NCBI GenBank assembly: GCA_025331445.1
Contig: JAIWNE010000061.1
Coordinates: forward strand, 124,001 to 188,000
Direction of reading: 5' to 3'
DNA: 64,000 bases
Origin: Blakeslea trispora
Lineage: Eukaryota > Mucoromycota > Mucoromycetes > Mucorales > Choanephoraceae
A model generated the notes under the pieces. That model was not told the origin of the DNA, made no database searches, and saw only the letters and a program-made list of their open reading frames with translations. The position numbers and the translations under genes are program-made. Shown piece after piece: positions 12,045 to 22,581 of this stretch (position 1 is its first letter; the number at the start of each line of letters is the position of its first letter).

Positions 12045-12515
12045 ATGACTGATAAAGACATATTCCTTTTAGACTCTTTGGAACTATTACAAGAAAAGGC
12101 AACAAGATTGTCACAGCAATTTTTGGAACAAGTTGAGCACATCCAACAGCAGATGAGACAAGTAAAGACATGTACACGCTTGACATTTCCTTCTTTATTT
12201 ACTTTGTTTGAAACTCTGTTAGATGTCTCATTCAACTGTGGAAGCAGGCAAAGTATATACTTTGTCAGTCAAGAACTTAGCTGCAGAAATTGATTCTAGT
12301 TCTAAAAAGACAACTGAGCTTATTACGCACTGTGATGAATTAGACAAAGATTTAGCTCAACTTCAAATATTATCGAAGCAAATGTAAGGCTTATTAATAT
12401 TAGCCATGTACATAAATATGCGTATATTGATTTTCTTTTTTTCTCAAGAAAGGCAGTGGATAGAGGACTCGATCGCTTACAAGCAGCAATCTCAGCCAAA
12501 AAGCTATCAAAATAA
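12045..12515 (+). CDS. BORC subunit 6 (lyspersin)-like coiled-coil protein
   Basis: Three exons (12045-12161, 12223-12383, 12449-12515) with clean GT-AG introns give 114 aa. The protein is almost entirely helical and polar, with long heptad-like stretches. The second half (TTELITHCDELDKDLAQLQ, LSKQIKAVDRGLDRL) has the pattern of the DUF2365/BORCS6 C-terminus, which in animals is MxxCEEL...LAxQIKxIKxxLDxLE (family knowledge). BORC couples lysosomes to the Arl8/kinesin machinery. Ours is shorter at the N-terminus than animal BORCS6. The assignment is by pattern only; another BLOC-1/BORC-type small subunit is the main alternative. Confidence 0.45.
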
Positions 12516-12700
12516 TAAAAGCATGTTTTATTTTGTTTTATGAAGGAAAAAAATATATATATTTTCCATATACACATACACGCACACACACATATAATAC
12601 ACATAAACACAGAGTAGTATTCATTCGATAAGTTTTCTTCTTTTGTGTTTAAAGCAGACCACCTTTTTCCTCTCTTTATCACTCTCTCGCTCTCTCTTGC

Positions 12701-15144
12701 TTAGACACGTTTGTATGACGTGCCCATGGCAGAGGGGGGACCTCCTGTTGGATTAAAAGGCTTACTAGTACTACATTTGAGACAGTGGAATCTAGAGGCA
12801 AAGTTATGGGAGCTACATGAAGGACTAAATCGATGTACAAGATGATGAGCTATATACTGTTCTATTTTAGGCGCCTAAATTCACTTACCAAATCCAATCA
12901 CCAGCTCTAAACTGAGTAGCACCAGGTGCACCAGGAGGTCCATTTTGATGTGCCCCACCATAAGCATACCCTCCTCCACCATAAGCATACCCACTACCGT
13001 TTCCTCCACCCCCATAGCCACCTCCAGGAGCGGCATAGCTACTATTTTGACCATACCCATAACCACCACTACTGCTATTATTTCCTCCAGCTATACCGCC
13101 ATTATTTCCCACATATCCTGCACTTGACTGATAGTTAGCATTTGAACTGGAATAACCGTAACCTGGTTGGTGAGGTGAATACTGTGCAACTGGTGCTGCT
13201 GGCGCCATTGCTGCGGATGTAGATGATGATGAGGCCGGCACCGAGGCTGATCCCATCGGATTTTGTGAAGGTGGTAACTGTGAAAGATTTGGATTTGGTG
13301 TATGACAACGGAAACAGCTACTGCGAGAAGCAAAATTTTGGAATCCACAGTTGGCGTTAGGACAGTACCAATCTCCGGGGCGGAAAGAGATGTGATGATG
13401 GTGATGATGAGGACGACTACTATAGCCACCATGGTAACCACTACCACTGCCACCGTTGTTGTTGTTGTTATTGTTGGTAGTGTTGTTGTTATTGTTATTC
13501 ATATCAGAAGGACCACCGGATGGCATGCTGTGCATATTCGCATGATAAGGTGGTGCTTGTCCGGAATCCATTTTGCCCATCTTGATAGATGATTTTTTAC
13601 CACTCATAGGCTTCATATGACCACACTTCTTGCACTGCATACGTGAGGCATAGTTATGGAAGTTACAGGTAGGATTAGGACACATCCAATCACCTCGAGT
13701 AAAAGGCTGTACAGGAGGCCCTTGACCTGCTTGTGGACCAGGATTAGGGTTTTTGGTATTGCATTTAAAACAATAGAGGCGGGAAGCAAAGTTATGGAAT
13801 GAACAGTTGTAACAGTTCCAATCCCCAGGACGCAATTGTCTGCTCTTGGCTTGCAATGGGAAGGGTACCAACATGTTACCGGCAGCATCAATCACCCGGG
13901 AAGAACTAGGGCAGACTTCAATGGGTCGGTCACCTAGGCAACGACCATTTAAAGACAATGCACGCATGGCATCATCATGCAATTGGAAGACAACAAAGCC
14001 AGAGATACTAGGCTTAGAACTATCAGAAGGTTGAATCATCCACATCGTAGTCGGTCTTAAACCGTTGGAAGAGAACCAAGCTTCCAGTTCACCTTGTGTG
14101 ACTTCAAAAGGTAAACCTGCCAAATGAATCACTTTAGACTCTTCCTTCTTAAATTGCTTCAGATCAGCATTCGTATCGATAGGATGAACAAACACATCAC
14201 CGTGTCTAAAGCGTGTCAAGTGGCGAACAATCTTTAAGGTAGTCAAAGTAGCATTCAAGCCTACTGTCTGATCACTCACACGCTTCAATTCAAAGATCTC
14301 ACACAGATCACGCAAGGAAGTAGATCTTAAGCTAATTTCAGGGTGGTGTACCTGCCAGCGTTGAATTTCTTGCTTCAAGTCAAACATGCGGCAGAAGGCC
14401 ATATAGTTTGGTAAAGTGAGATTCTTATCGCGTGCTTCACGAGGCAGCTGAATTCGAAGGACCCAACCGCCATGTGTGACAAAACAAAAGCTTTTCTTTT
14501 CGGCTTCAATTTCTTTTTGAATATAGCTGTCGAGTTGATTGATAGCATCATTTAAAGTGCCAGCGTGCTCAAGCATACTCCATTTAATGCCTGTCACTTC
14601 ACTACAAAAGGGTGTCAAGGGAGTGCGTTCAGGTTTAACGTAGATTGACTGTTTATGCAATATTTCTAAACTGGCTCCATCAACAACAACAAAGGACATT
14701 TCTAAGTGAGCGAGTAAGCTTTTGCTCTACTTTTTTTTTGTTCTTTGTGCATCACAACTTACCGATGATTTCAGAGTTTTCTTTAGTAACTTGAACAGCA
14801 GCAGGGTTAGTAGGATTTTCATCACATGTTGCTTCCAAATGGAAAAAGATCAAACGGTCAAAGGGTATATTCGTGCCCACAGATGAATCTTGCTTTGATG
14901 CAACTGAGAGTTGTTCCGTCTCTTCTTTAGGTTCATTCTTGACAACTGAAGAATCTACCTGAGACTCATCTGTTTGTGTCTCTGTAACAGGCTCTAAACT
15001 GACGTTTTCTTGTTTTATTCCTTCTTCTTCTTTAGGCTCTATGTTGTCATATTCGTTGTCGTGTATAAATACACGTTTGGCGGGAGTTTCTTGCGTTGGC
15101 TCGTCATCTGCTTTTCTTTTACGATCGTCTATTTGAGTTTCCAT
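12701..15144 (-). CDS. Exonuclease-fold (apparently inactive) + RRM + four RanBP2 zinc fingers
   Basis: Three exons (14763-15144, 12889-14701, 12701-12824) give 772 aa. Residues 1-95 are acidic and low complexity. Residues about 97-290 follow an Eri1/3'hExo-type DEDDh exonuclease domain (FFHLEATCDEN ... EIIEMSFVVVDG ... FCSEVTGIK ... FVTHGGWVLR), but the catalytic Asp of DxE is His102, the Asp after the WxxGxW-like stretch is Val208, and the final H-x4-D is Asn277/Thr282; only Glu104 remains. An RRM follows (RNP2 VIHLAGLP, RNP1-like GFVVFQL). Then come four RanBP2-type zinc fingers of form GDWxCxx(x)C...NxASRxxCxxC, separated by Gly/Asn/Ser-rich linkers; the last finger spans the final intron. 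Likely a single-stranded RNA-binding protein (inference). Confidence 0.88.
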
Positions 15145-16544
15145 CTGGTTATGATATTTAAAGAAAGGAAAGAAATTGTTTTTTTTAAAGAGTGTTAAGC
15201 CACCTTGACGTAAACAATTTTTTTTCAGGCTAATTGAAAGCTTATTTTGAGGGGCGATTGTCTTTATTGGCCTGATCTTTTCATTGTCTATAACGCATTT
15301 GGCGCAGTTCTATATAGTATGTGATCTGCATAGTGGCTGGGGAGATTTGAGGATACTATCTCTTAATTCGGTTTAGCAAAATATGTATACAGCAGATAGA
15401 CTGGGTTGTAAAACCTACAATTGCCATTCATCCAAGGAAAGAAAGAGAGAGGAGGCGGTGGTTAGGGAAGCGTGCTCTGCTAAGAAATACATAAAAAGAA
15501 AAAGTTCAAGCAAGTTCCTCTTTCTTGCAAACTTATACGCCTTCCAACGCAATAGGCTTGGTATCATCTTTGGGAGAGGATAAATATCATCACTAAAGCT
15601 TGTCCATATCTGGGTTTGAAGTATTATAAGAGGGTAGTGGGATTTAAGGCTAAAATACCATCAATATCTTAAGTGTCACCACCATATTGCGTAGAGTTGG
15701 TCAAAAAGAAAATCGATATAACAAACTCGATTTGATTTGGAGTCGCTTGTATATGGCTTAAAGAAAATGTTTTGAATGAGAGCAATAAATAAAAGAACGT
15801 AGGATAATCTAATAGCTTTAAGAATAGTGATTGTCCATTAGCAATCAACAGCTTTGTTTGCCTGAATGAGTTACCTTTTGAAATGACAAGTGATAGTTAC
15901 AGAAGGCTTTGGATGCATCACTTTTATCCAAGTCCATTGTGAAGTACTTTTTTTTTGTGCTAATGGCAATGACGCCTGTCAAGCTACCAAAGACGCATTT
16001 GCTCTACTTAAAAAGACGTTTAGCGTATAGAGTATCTAACAAACATATGACAAAAAATAAGATTTGATGTTTATTGATCGGAAGCGCAAAGTAGAGCTTT
16101 GCTCCTCATATTCCAGCACATGTTACTCAAAACAAAAAATTTAAGGAATCCTTGATTAGTCTTTTTGTATCAAAAATACATTTTGGTAGATAATACAAAA
16201 GAGGAATATAGAATAATTCATAAATCGAAAAACCAATTCATCAGAATACGAGAAAAAACCGGGTTGATAAATAGCAATCAGTTTTGAAATGAACTGAGTA
16301 TATTAAATAGAAATTACTTGAATCAAATAATAAAACAACCAAAAGAGAAAAGATACAAAAGGAGAGAAAGCAATAAAACAACTTTATTAAACATTTAAAA
16401 CTTCTGCTTAGTATCTGTCAATGGTTTTTCAGATTTGATTTTTTTGGATTTGAAGCCGCTTTAATCATATTCATTCTAGAAATAAACCTGCATTTTGTTT
16501 GTCTTTTATATTATTCGAATGCAAAATATGGCTGCAAGACTCTA
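15145..16544. other. Gene-poor AT-rich DNA
   Basis: No ORF with coding character beyond about 60 codons, no recognisable RNA gene. It includes the upstream side of the exonuclease-RRM-ZnF gene. Confidence 0.5.
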
Positions 16545-16700
16545 CAGTAGTCGCTCTATTTAAGGGCGTTCTATTTAAGGGTATTCTCTATATAAGGGTG
16601 GGTTTCTGAAAAAGATTTTTCAATACAGGCTCTAAAACCAATTCTATTTAAGGGTGGGATTCTCAAGATTTTTGGCTACCCTTAAATAGAGCGACTACTG
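16545..16700. mobile_element. Tc1/mariner-type MITE, 156 bp
   Basis: A short element with perfect 22-bp terminal inverted repeats starting CAGTAGTCGCTCTATTTAAG, flanked on both sides by the dinucleotide TA (16543-16544 and 16701-16702), the target duplication of the Tc1/mariner superfamily. There is no coding capacity. Inside, variants of the TIR core TCTATTTAAGGG recur as direct copies, which suggests the element grew by internal duplication. A full-length partner element is not in this window. Confidence 0.82.
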
Positions 16701-16702
16701 TA

Positions 16703-17744
16703 GCATATGTCTGGCATTTTGTTCTTCAAGGAGAGCTAAAAAGAATTGGGAAAAGTGTGTGTATCGGACTGCCTTGTAAAGCTAGTACACTAGATGATAA
16801 GCAGTAGAAAAAGGCAATTTGGTTAAAGTGACATAGTTCTATGCAAACTCACAAAACGGACAAGCAACATGGATGACTTGGAACATCAACATTTGCCCTA
16901 GACTTTTTTTTTTATGATTTGCTCCAAACTGTTTTTTGTTGGTGCTTCAATCAATCTATTTGCTTTGCTTCAAACCAGTTTCAACTTATGTTCTAATAAT
17001 TTCCAGAAATAGTGTATATAAGGGTTATAAAGGTTATTTTTGCAAGTTACATCAATAGCATACTGATTCCTGAATTGTTCGGCGCAACAATAGAATAGAT
17101 TCATGGAGCTTTAGGATATTATTTCCGCTGCAGAAACAGTATCTGGCTCTTCGAGAAATTTCAATGGCACCATCAAAGCATGCAAGAGATTTCCTTCTTT
17201 AGACGATTTAGCGGTTCTTTTCAATCAAGGAAAGCACATTGAATATGAAGATACATGAAGGAAAATAATATTTGACTGAAGAAAAGTCCAAATCACTTTA
17301 GGGTTGATTTTATATTTTTTTGCTGCCTTGGGTTTGCAAGGAATCCCTTTTTGAGCAAATGTTCTTCTGAAATCACATCATTTTGGAGACTTGAGGGCTC
17401 CTGAGACTCATTGCTATGATAAAGATAGCGCTAATTGATCCCAAGACATTGCACGACATTGCACTGGTAGAAACAGCAATGACTATAATGAAAGTGACTC
17501 TCTCTTTGACCTACCTTCAGGTATATGCATTGCCTTGGGTGCTGTGTGTCAAGAGCAACAGCCACTCACTCTGCTCATAGTGCATACCGCTTGATTGCAT
17601 ATGACGATTGGATGATCTATAAAACGATTATGATCATTGGCAGAAATTCATGCTAAACCTTTAGAAATGATTGGCCTAGCTTGGATTGTGACTTTTACTG
17701 GTGCCTTTTTTTTTCTTACCCCTTCTAAAGACGCGCATATCATT
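16703..17744. other. Intergenic DNA upstream of the oligoribonuclease gene
   Basis: About 1 kb without a recognisable gene. The last part must hold the oligoribonuclease promoter. I see no other feature I can support. Confidence 0.45.
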
Positions 17745-18631
17745 ATGAATCGACTTGTTTCCTCTAAAATACTCAAAATGATTAAAGACCCTTTAGTTTG
17801 GATTGACTGTGAAGTAATTATTCAGTGCACTATTTTATTCTTTAGGTGGTACTGATGCGATCGAGTAAAGATGACAGGCCTTGATATTAAGAAGGATCAC
17901 TTGATCGAGATTGCAGTGCTGATCACAGACAGTGAACTTAATATTGTAGCCAAAGTAAGAAGAAGAAGAAGAAGAAGAAAAAATGCTTAGAAAGAAACGG
18001 ATCTTATTGAGCTATATGATGATAGGGACCTGAGCTAATTATTCACCAATCCAAAGAAGTAATGGATAACATGAATGGTAGAGTTATCAAGCTTTTTTAT
18101 TGTTATTCCAAACAAACCGTATTTATCATTCTATAGATTGGTGTATTGAACATCATGGAAAGGTAACATAAAAAGAAGGTCTAAGCATGTAAAATATTTT
18201 TTTTAAAGTTTAGCTCCTTAGTCGGGCCTAACCAAACAAGTGCTTGAATCTAAACTTTCAGTCAAAGAAGCTGAGGAAAAGGTGTACGACTTTTTGAAAG
18301 AGCATGTACCAAAGGGAGCTGCACCTTTAGCTGGAAACTCGGTTCATGAAGATAAGAGATTTCTACTAAAAGAAATGCCTAAAGTAGTTGATCACCTGCA
18401 TTACCGCATTGTTGGTAAGAAAAACAAGTGTGTAATTAAGAGAAACTTCAAATCGGTTTAATGACATATCGATATCTAGATGTAAGCACCATCAAGGAAT
18501 TGGCTAAGAGATGGTATCCAGAAGTTGCCTCTGGAGTTGTTAAGAAGGCTGGTCATAGAGCTTTAGATGATATTGTTGAGAGTATTGAGGAGCTTAGATA
18601 TTACCGAAAACATGTTTTTACACAGCAATAA
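17745..18631 (+). CDS. Oligoribonuclease (REXO2/Orn family)
   Basis: 3'-to-5' exonuclease that degrades two- to five-nucleotide RNA fragments, in fungi and animals mainly mitochondrial. Six exons (17745-17813, 17871-17954, 18026-18077, 18137-18162, 18222-18414, 18480-18631) give 191 aa. All DEDDh catalytic features are present: LVWIDCE-MTGLD (motif I, split by intron 1), [11 protein letters not shown] (motif II) and [14 protein letters not shown] (motif III His and Asp). WCIEHHGK and SGLT are also family-typical. The first residues [14 protein letters not shown] are basic and amphipathic, consistent with a mitochondrial presequence (inference). The frame is open further upstream, so a longer N-terminus is possible. 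Exon 4 is only 26 nt. Confidence 0.93.
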
Positions 18632-20848
18632 AGTTTCCTGCACAAGTCGGGAGAATCAAGTACACTTGAACCTAAACAGTAAACTAGCGCATATTTTACA
18701 TCTAGACTATGTTAGTCTCCTTTTTTTTTTTCCTTAACTCATGATTGCTTTTAAAGAAAAAATAGGATTCTGTTTGCTTTATCTGCAAAATCCAATAAAA
18801 TAACGCTTTTTCTTGATGTATCAGCATGCAGTTGTGTGTGTGTGCGTGTCTTTTTGGAAACTGCTATTCTGTTTTGTATCGATGAATTTCTATCACTGAT
18901 TGAAGGGTGAGAAAATGAACTTTAAGATTGTTATTGTGCCTTAATTGTAACCTGAAAGAAGTGTGTCTCGATGCAAGCAAAGAACAAAAGTCGCATAGCT
19001 GAGAATCACATCAATGGCATTACAGACAACATAAACACAAAATGCATCAGACTGATAAGTTTCCATGTGTGTGGGTTTTTGAGCTGACGACATGAAAGAT
19101 GATACTGTAGTTGATTGAATTTTAAATTATGAAGAGGTGAAGGAAACTCTCAACTACGTACACATTCATGCTTAATTGATGCTGGCTTTTTCTTCACACA
19201 CACACACCTCTTTTCTGATAGACAAATATGATGCCAATAATATCTACAAACAAAAAGAGCCTTCTCTGCTTTATTTATTAAGGGAGCAATCGTTGCTGTG
19301 CAAAAGCCAAATGAGGAGTTGATGCTTCATGATTACTTTTAAATCACTTGCACCAGCAATTCAGGGGAGGAGTTTTTTATAATCGCATCTCTTGAATTCA
19401 CTTTGCTTGATTATGCAAGTAATATCTCGGTACCATTGTGCTATGTGTTTCACTCTCTTTGATATGATGAGTATAGCAAATAGCATTTGTTGATTTTGTC
19501 AACAGTTGCATCTTACTTTTGAATAAAAGAAATCAACACTGGCAATTCAAAAAAGTGCTAATAGCATACACAAGCCATAAGAGCTCAAACAATGCGTGAA
19601 TTTCTTTTCGCTCTATTTTTGCTTTGCAATCATCATTTAATAGATCGAGAGAGGAATCTCTATATAATCCGAGATATGGTTCGATTAAGATATTCATATG
19701 CCAAGGTATTATCAACAATATGCAATGACTTGTTTTTAAAATATGATTTTATTACATAGCGTAAAATCTCTAAAATAAACAACACGCTCAGATCAACCGT
19801 AAAAGAAAAAAGTTGTTGGAACTATGCACATATTATAATTTTTTTTTCTATTTTCTGCTTTTCCAAAAGATCAGTGAAGTTAGTGTAAGGAAATTTCATG
19901 GGCCAGCTCGGAGAGTTTTTTTTTTTTAAGCTAAGTGCGGGGATTTTGACTGCACTTTACACTTTATTTTATTTTGCGGGGAAACAAAATACAGATCAAA
20001 TGCAAGCTGATCCGATAATTAATGTACACAAATAAATAATAACCAAACTTTATAGAGACGAGGCATTTATTTTCCCACAACTGAAGAATGCGGGAATCAT
20101 TTAGCTGGGAAGGCATACTTGTTTATTCGTTAGATAGACTTATTTGCTGAAGAACTCCAAAGTAGATTTGATTCTGTCGGAGAACCTTGACGAGGTGATA
20201 TACCAAAACAAAACAAAAAAGTATTCTATGAACATGAACTGCACATATTGATTATGAATACAGTACTGTATACAGCACTAGAATTTAAAAGTCAACAAAT
20301 TCTAAACTAAACAAAAAGACCAAAAGAAGTTACATTTTGTCAAAATTGTAAATCCTATCTTTTTCTCTTCTTTTGGCCAGCATTTTCTCTATAAGAAGAA
20401 TAAGTAAACGTTTTTCATAGAACATTGAGAATAAACTATGTCTTTTATGTATATCTAGATATCATCGGATAATTTGCCCATATTTATATCATTGAATAAT
20501 TTGTGTAACATATATTGTTCACTAGCGATTTCAAGGGTCGATTTAAGAGTTACACAACTTCATTTTGAAAGTAGCACAAGAAAATTTCTAACTTTTTTTT
20601 AAAGATAGGCGCTTCAATATTCTGGATCAAACTATACAGTTTTTTTTTTTTTATTATTATTATTTCAATAAGATATGTTTAAGAAATAAAGTTAACTAAG
20701 TGTATACGGTAGATAACTTTTTTTTTCTTGGTAAAATAGAAGAAAAGGCACGGCCTTCAGATATTAATTATAATTGCGTAAAAATGATAAGTTAATGTAC
20801 AAGATGACCATTGTGGTCACCTGAAAGATAAAGCATTCTTTATCTCGT
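18632..20848. other. Gene-poor region
   Basis: 2.2 kb of AT-rich DNA between the oligoribonuclease and sugar-transporter genes, which converge on it. ORFs here are short and have no coding signature. Several A/T homopolymers and a short CA/TG run (about 18830-18845 and 19195-19207) are the only structures seen. Confidence 0.5.
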
Positions 20849-22581
20849 TTACTTGTAGTTAGGGCCCTTTTCGTTATTGTAGTCATCCTTGATATTAGCA
20901 GCTTCAGTGTTAGTAGCAGGTTTTTCCTGTACAGTAGAAGGGTTAATGATACTGTTGCGACCAGAAAAGTTACTAGGGAAACGGCGGGAGCTAGGACGAG
21001 AGCGACGGGAACCAGGGCGAGAAGCACGTTCGAGTTGAGATTGAGCATCTTGATTCTTATCATACAATGAGGTAGAGCCAATGTGAGAGGCAATAGACTT
21101 GGCATCTTCTTGAATTTCTTCGTTAGCGAAAAGAACTTCAATTTCTTCCAAAGATTTGCCCTTAGTTTCAGGATAGTACAAGGTGATGGGGATCAAGAAG
21201 AGGACGTTGAGGATACCAAACATCAAGAAAGTCCAATATTTGGCATATTGGAATAAAACAGGAGTGATCATGGCAACTACAAAGTTACCAAGCCAGTTGG
21301 CACCAGTTGACAAAGAGTTACCCTTGGCTCTTAAACCAGTAGAGAAAATTTCAGAAGGATACAACCAAGCCAAACCTAACCAAGCAGCACCAAAGACAAA
21401 GTTGTAAATCATGACAAAAGCAATAACAACGTTAGAGGCAGTCTGATTTTGACCCTGATCTCTTTCAACGAGGTATTGGGCACCACCGACAATAAGTAAA
21501 GAAATAGCTTGACCAATCAAACCAAAGTACATGAGCCAACGACGACCCAAACGTTCGATAGTATAGATAGGAGTAACAGCACCCAAGAAGTAAACGATGG
21601 CATCAACACCAGCCATCAACATAGCCATTTCGGTAGTCATACCAGCTTGGACAAACACATCAGTTAAATAGTAACTGATAGCATTAATACCACCCAATTG
21701 TTGAATGAATTGACCACCCATACCAAGCAATACACGATAGCGGTTGTTCATTTTACCCTTTTTGAAGAGTTCAACATAAGAAGAAACACCTTCACGACGT
21801 TCAAGCTCAATACCATCACGAATTTCTTCCCATTCAGCAATACAACGAGGATGAGTTGTGTCACAGTCAGACCAAAGACGGGCCAAGACCATCTTACATT
21901 CTTCTTCGTGGCCGTGAGCTTGCAACCAACGAGGAGATTCGGGCAAGATGAAAGAAGCAATACCCAAGATGATAGCAAAGACCATTTGGAAAGCTAAAGG
22001 AAATCTCCAAGCAAATTGACCTTGGACAAAATAAAGACCATATTCAAGCCAATAGGCAATTGCAACACCAACAGTCAAAAGAGAGGCTTCAAAGGCAACA
22101 TGAGAACCTCTGGACTTAGGAGGAGATAATTCAGCTTGATATACAGGAATAGTAGCAGTGTTCATACCATTACCAATACCAGTAATAATACGGGCAGCAA
22201 TCATCATACCAGCATCCACAGCAGCGGTTTGTAAGATAGCACCGACACAAAGAATGAGACAGCCATAACGAATTGTCTTTCTACGGCCAAGCCAATCACC
22301 AATACGACCAGTAGATAAAGCACCAGCCATACAACCGATTTCGTAAAGAGCTACAATAGCACCAATCATAGAAGAACTAGGATTGCCCATTGTTTCCTTG
22401 AACAAGTCGCTTGCAACGACACCAGACATGACACCCTATTGAAAATCTTCAAGTTAGTTTTGGTCCATGGCATGCCAAACATTTAATCACCTACTTGGTC
22501 ATAACCAAAGAGCAAGAAACCGATAGCGGCTAAGAGAGTAGAAGCTCTGAATAAGGCAGCGCCCTTCAATGTATATCCCAT
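20849..22581 (-). CDS. MFS sugar/hexose transporter
   Basis: Sugar porter family member of the major facilitator superfamily, plasma membrane. Two exons (22495-22581 and 20849-22435) give 557 aa with 12 predicted TM helices. Visible signatures are GFLLFGYDQG-VMSG after TM1, the loop 2-3 motif GRIGDWLGRRKTI, PESPRWLQAHG after TM6, QQLGGINAISYY in TM7, loop 8-9 ERLGRRW, and PETKGKSLEEIE after TM12. The cytoplasmic tail (about 85 residues) is Ser/Arg-rich (SRPGSRRSRPSSRRF), a likely phosphorylation region (inference). Substrate cannot be set by eye; hexose is most likely. GC content of the coding exons is higher than the flanks. Confidence 0.93.

Noticed and set aside
12926..13592. His-rich and Thr/Val-rich ORFs on the plus strand and in other minus frames
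   Set aside because: Shadows of the Gly/Asn/Ser-rich linkers of the zinc-finger protein.
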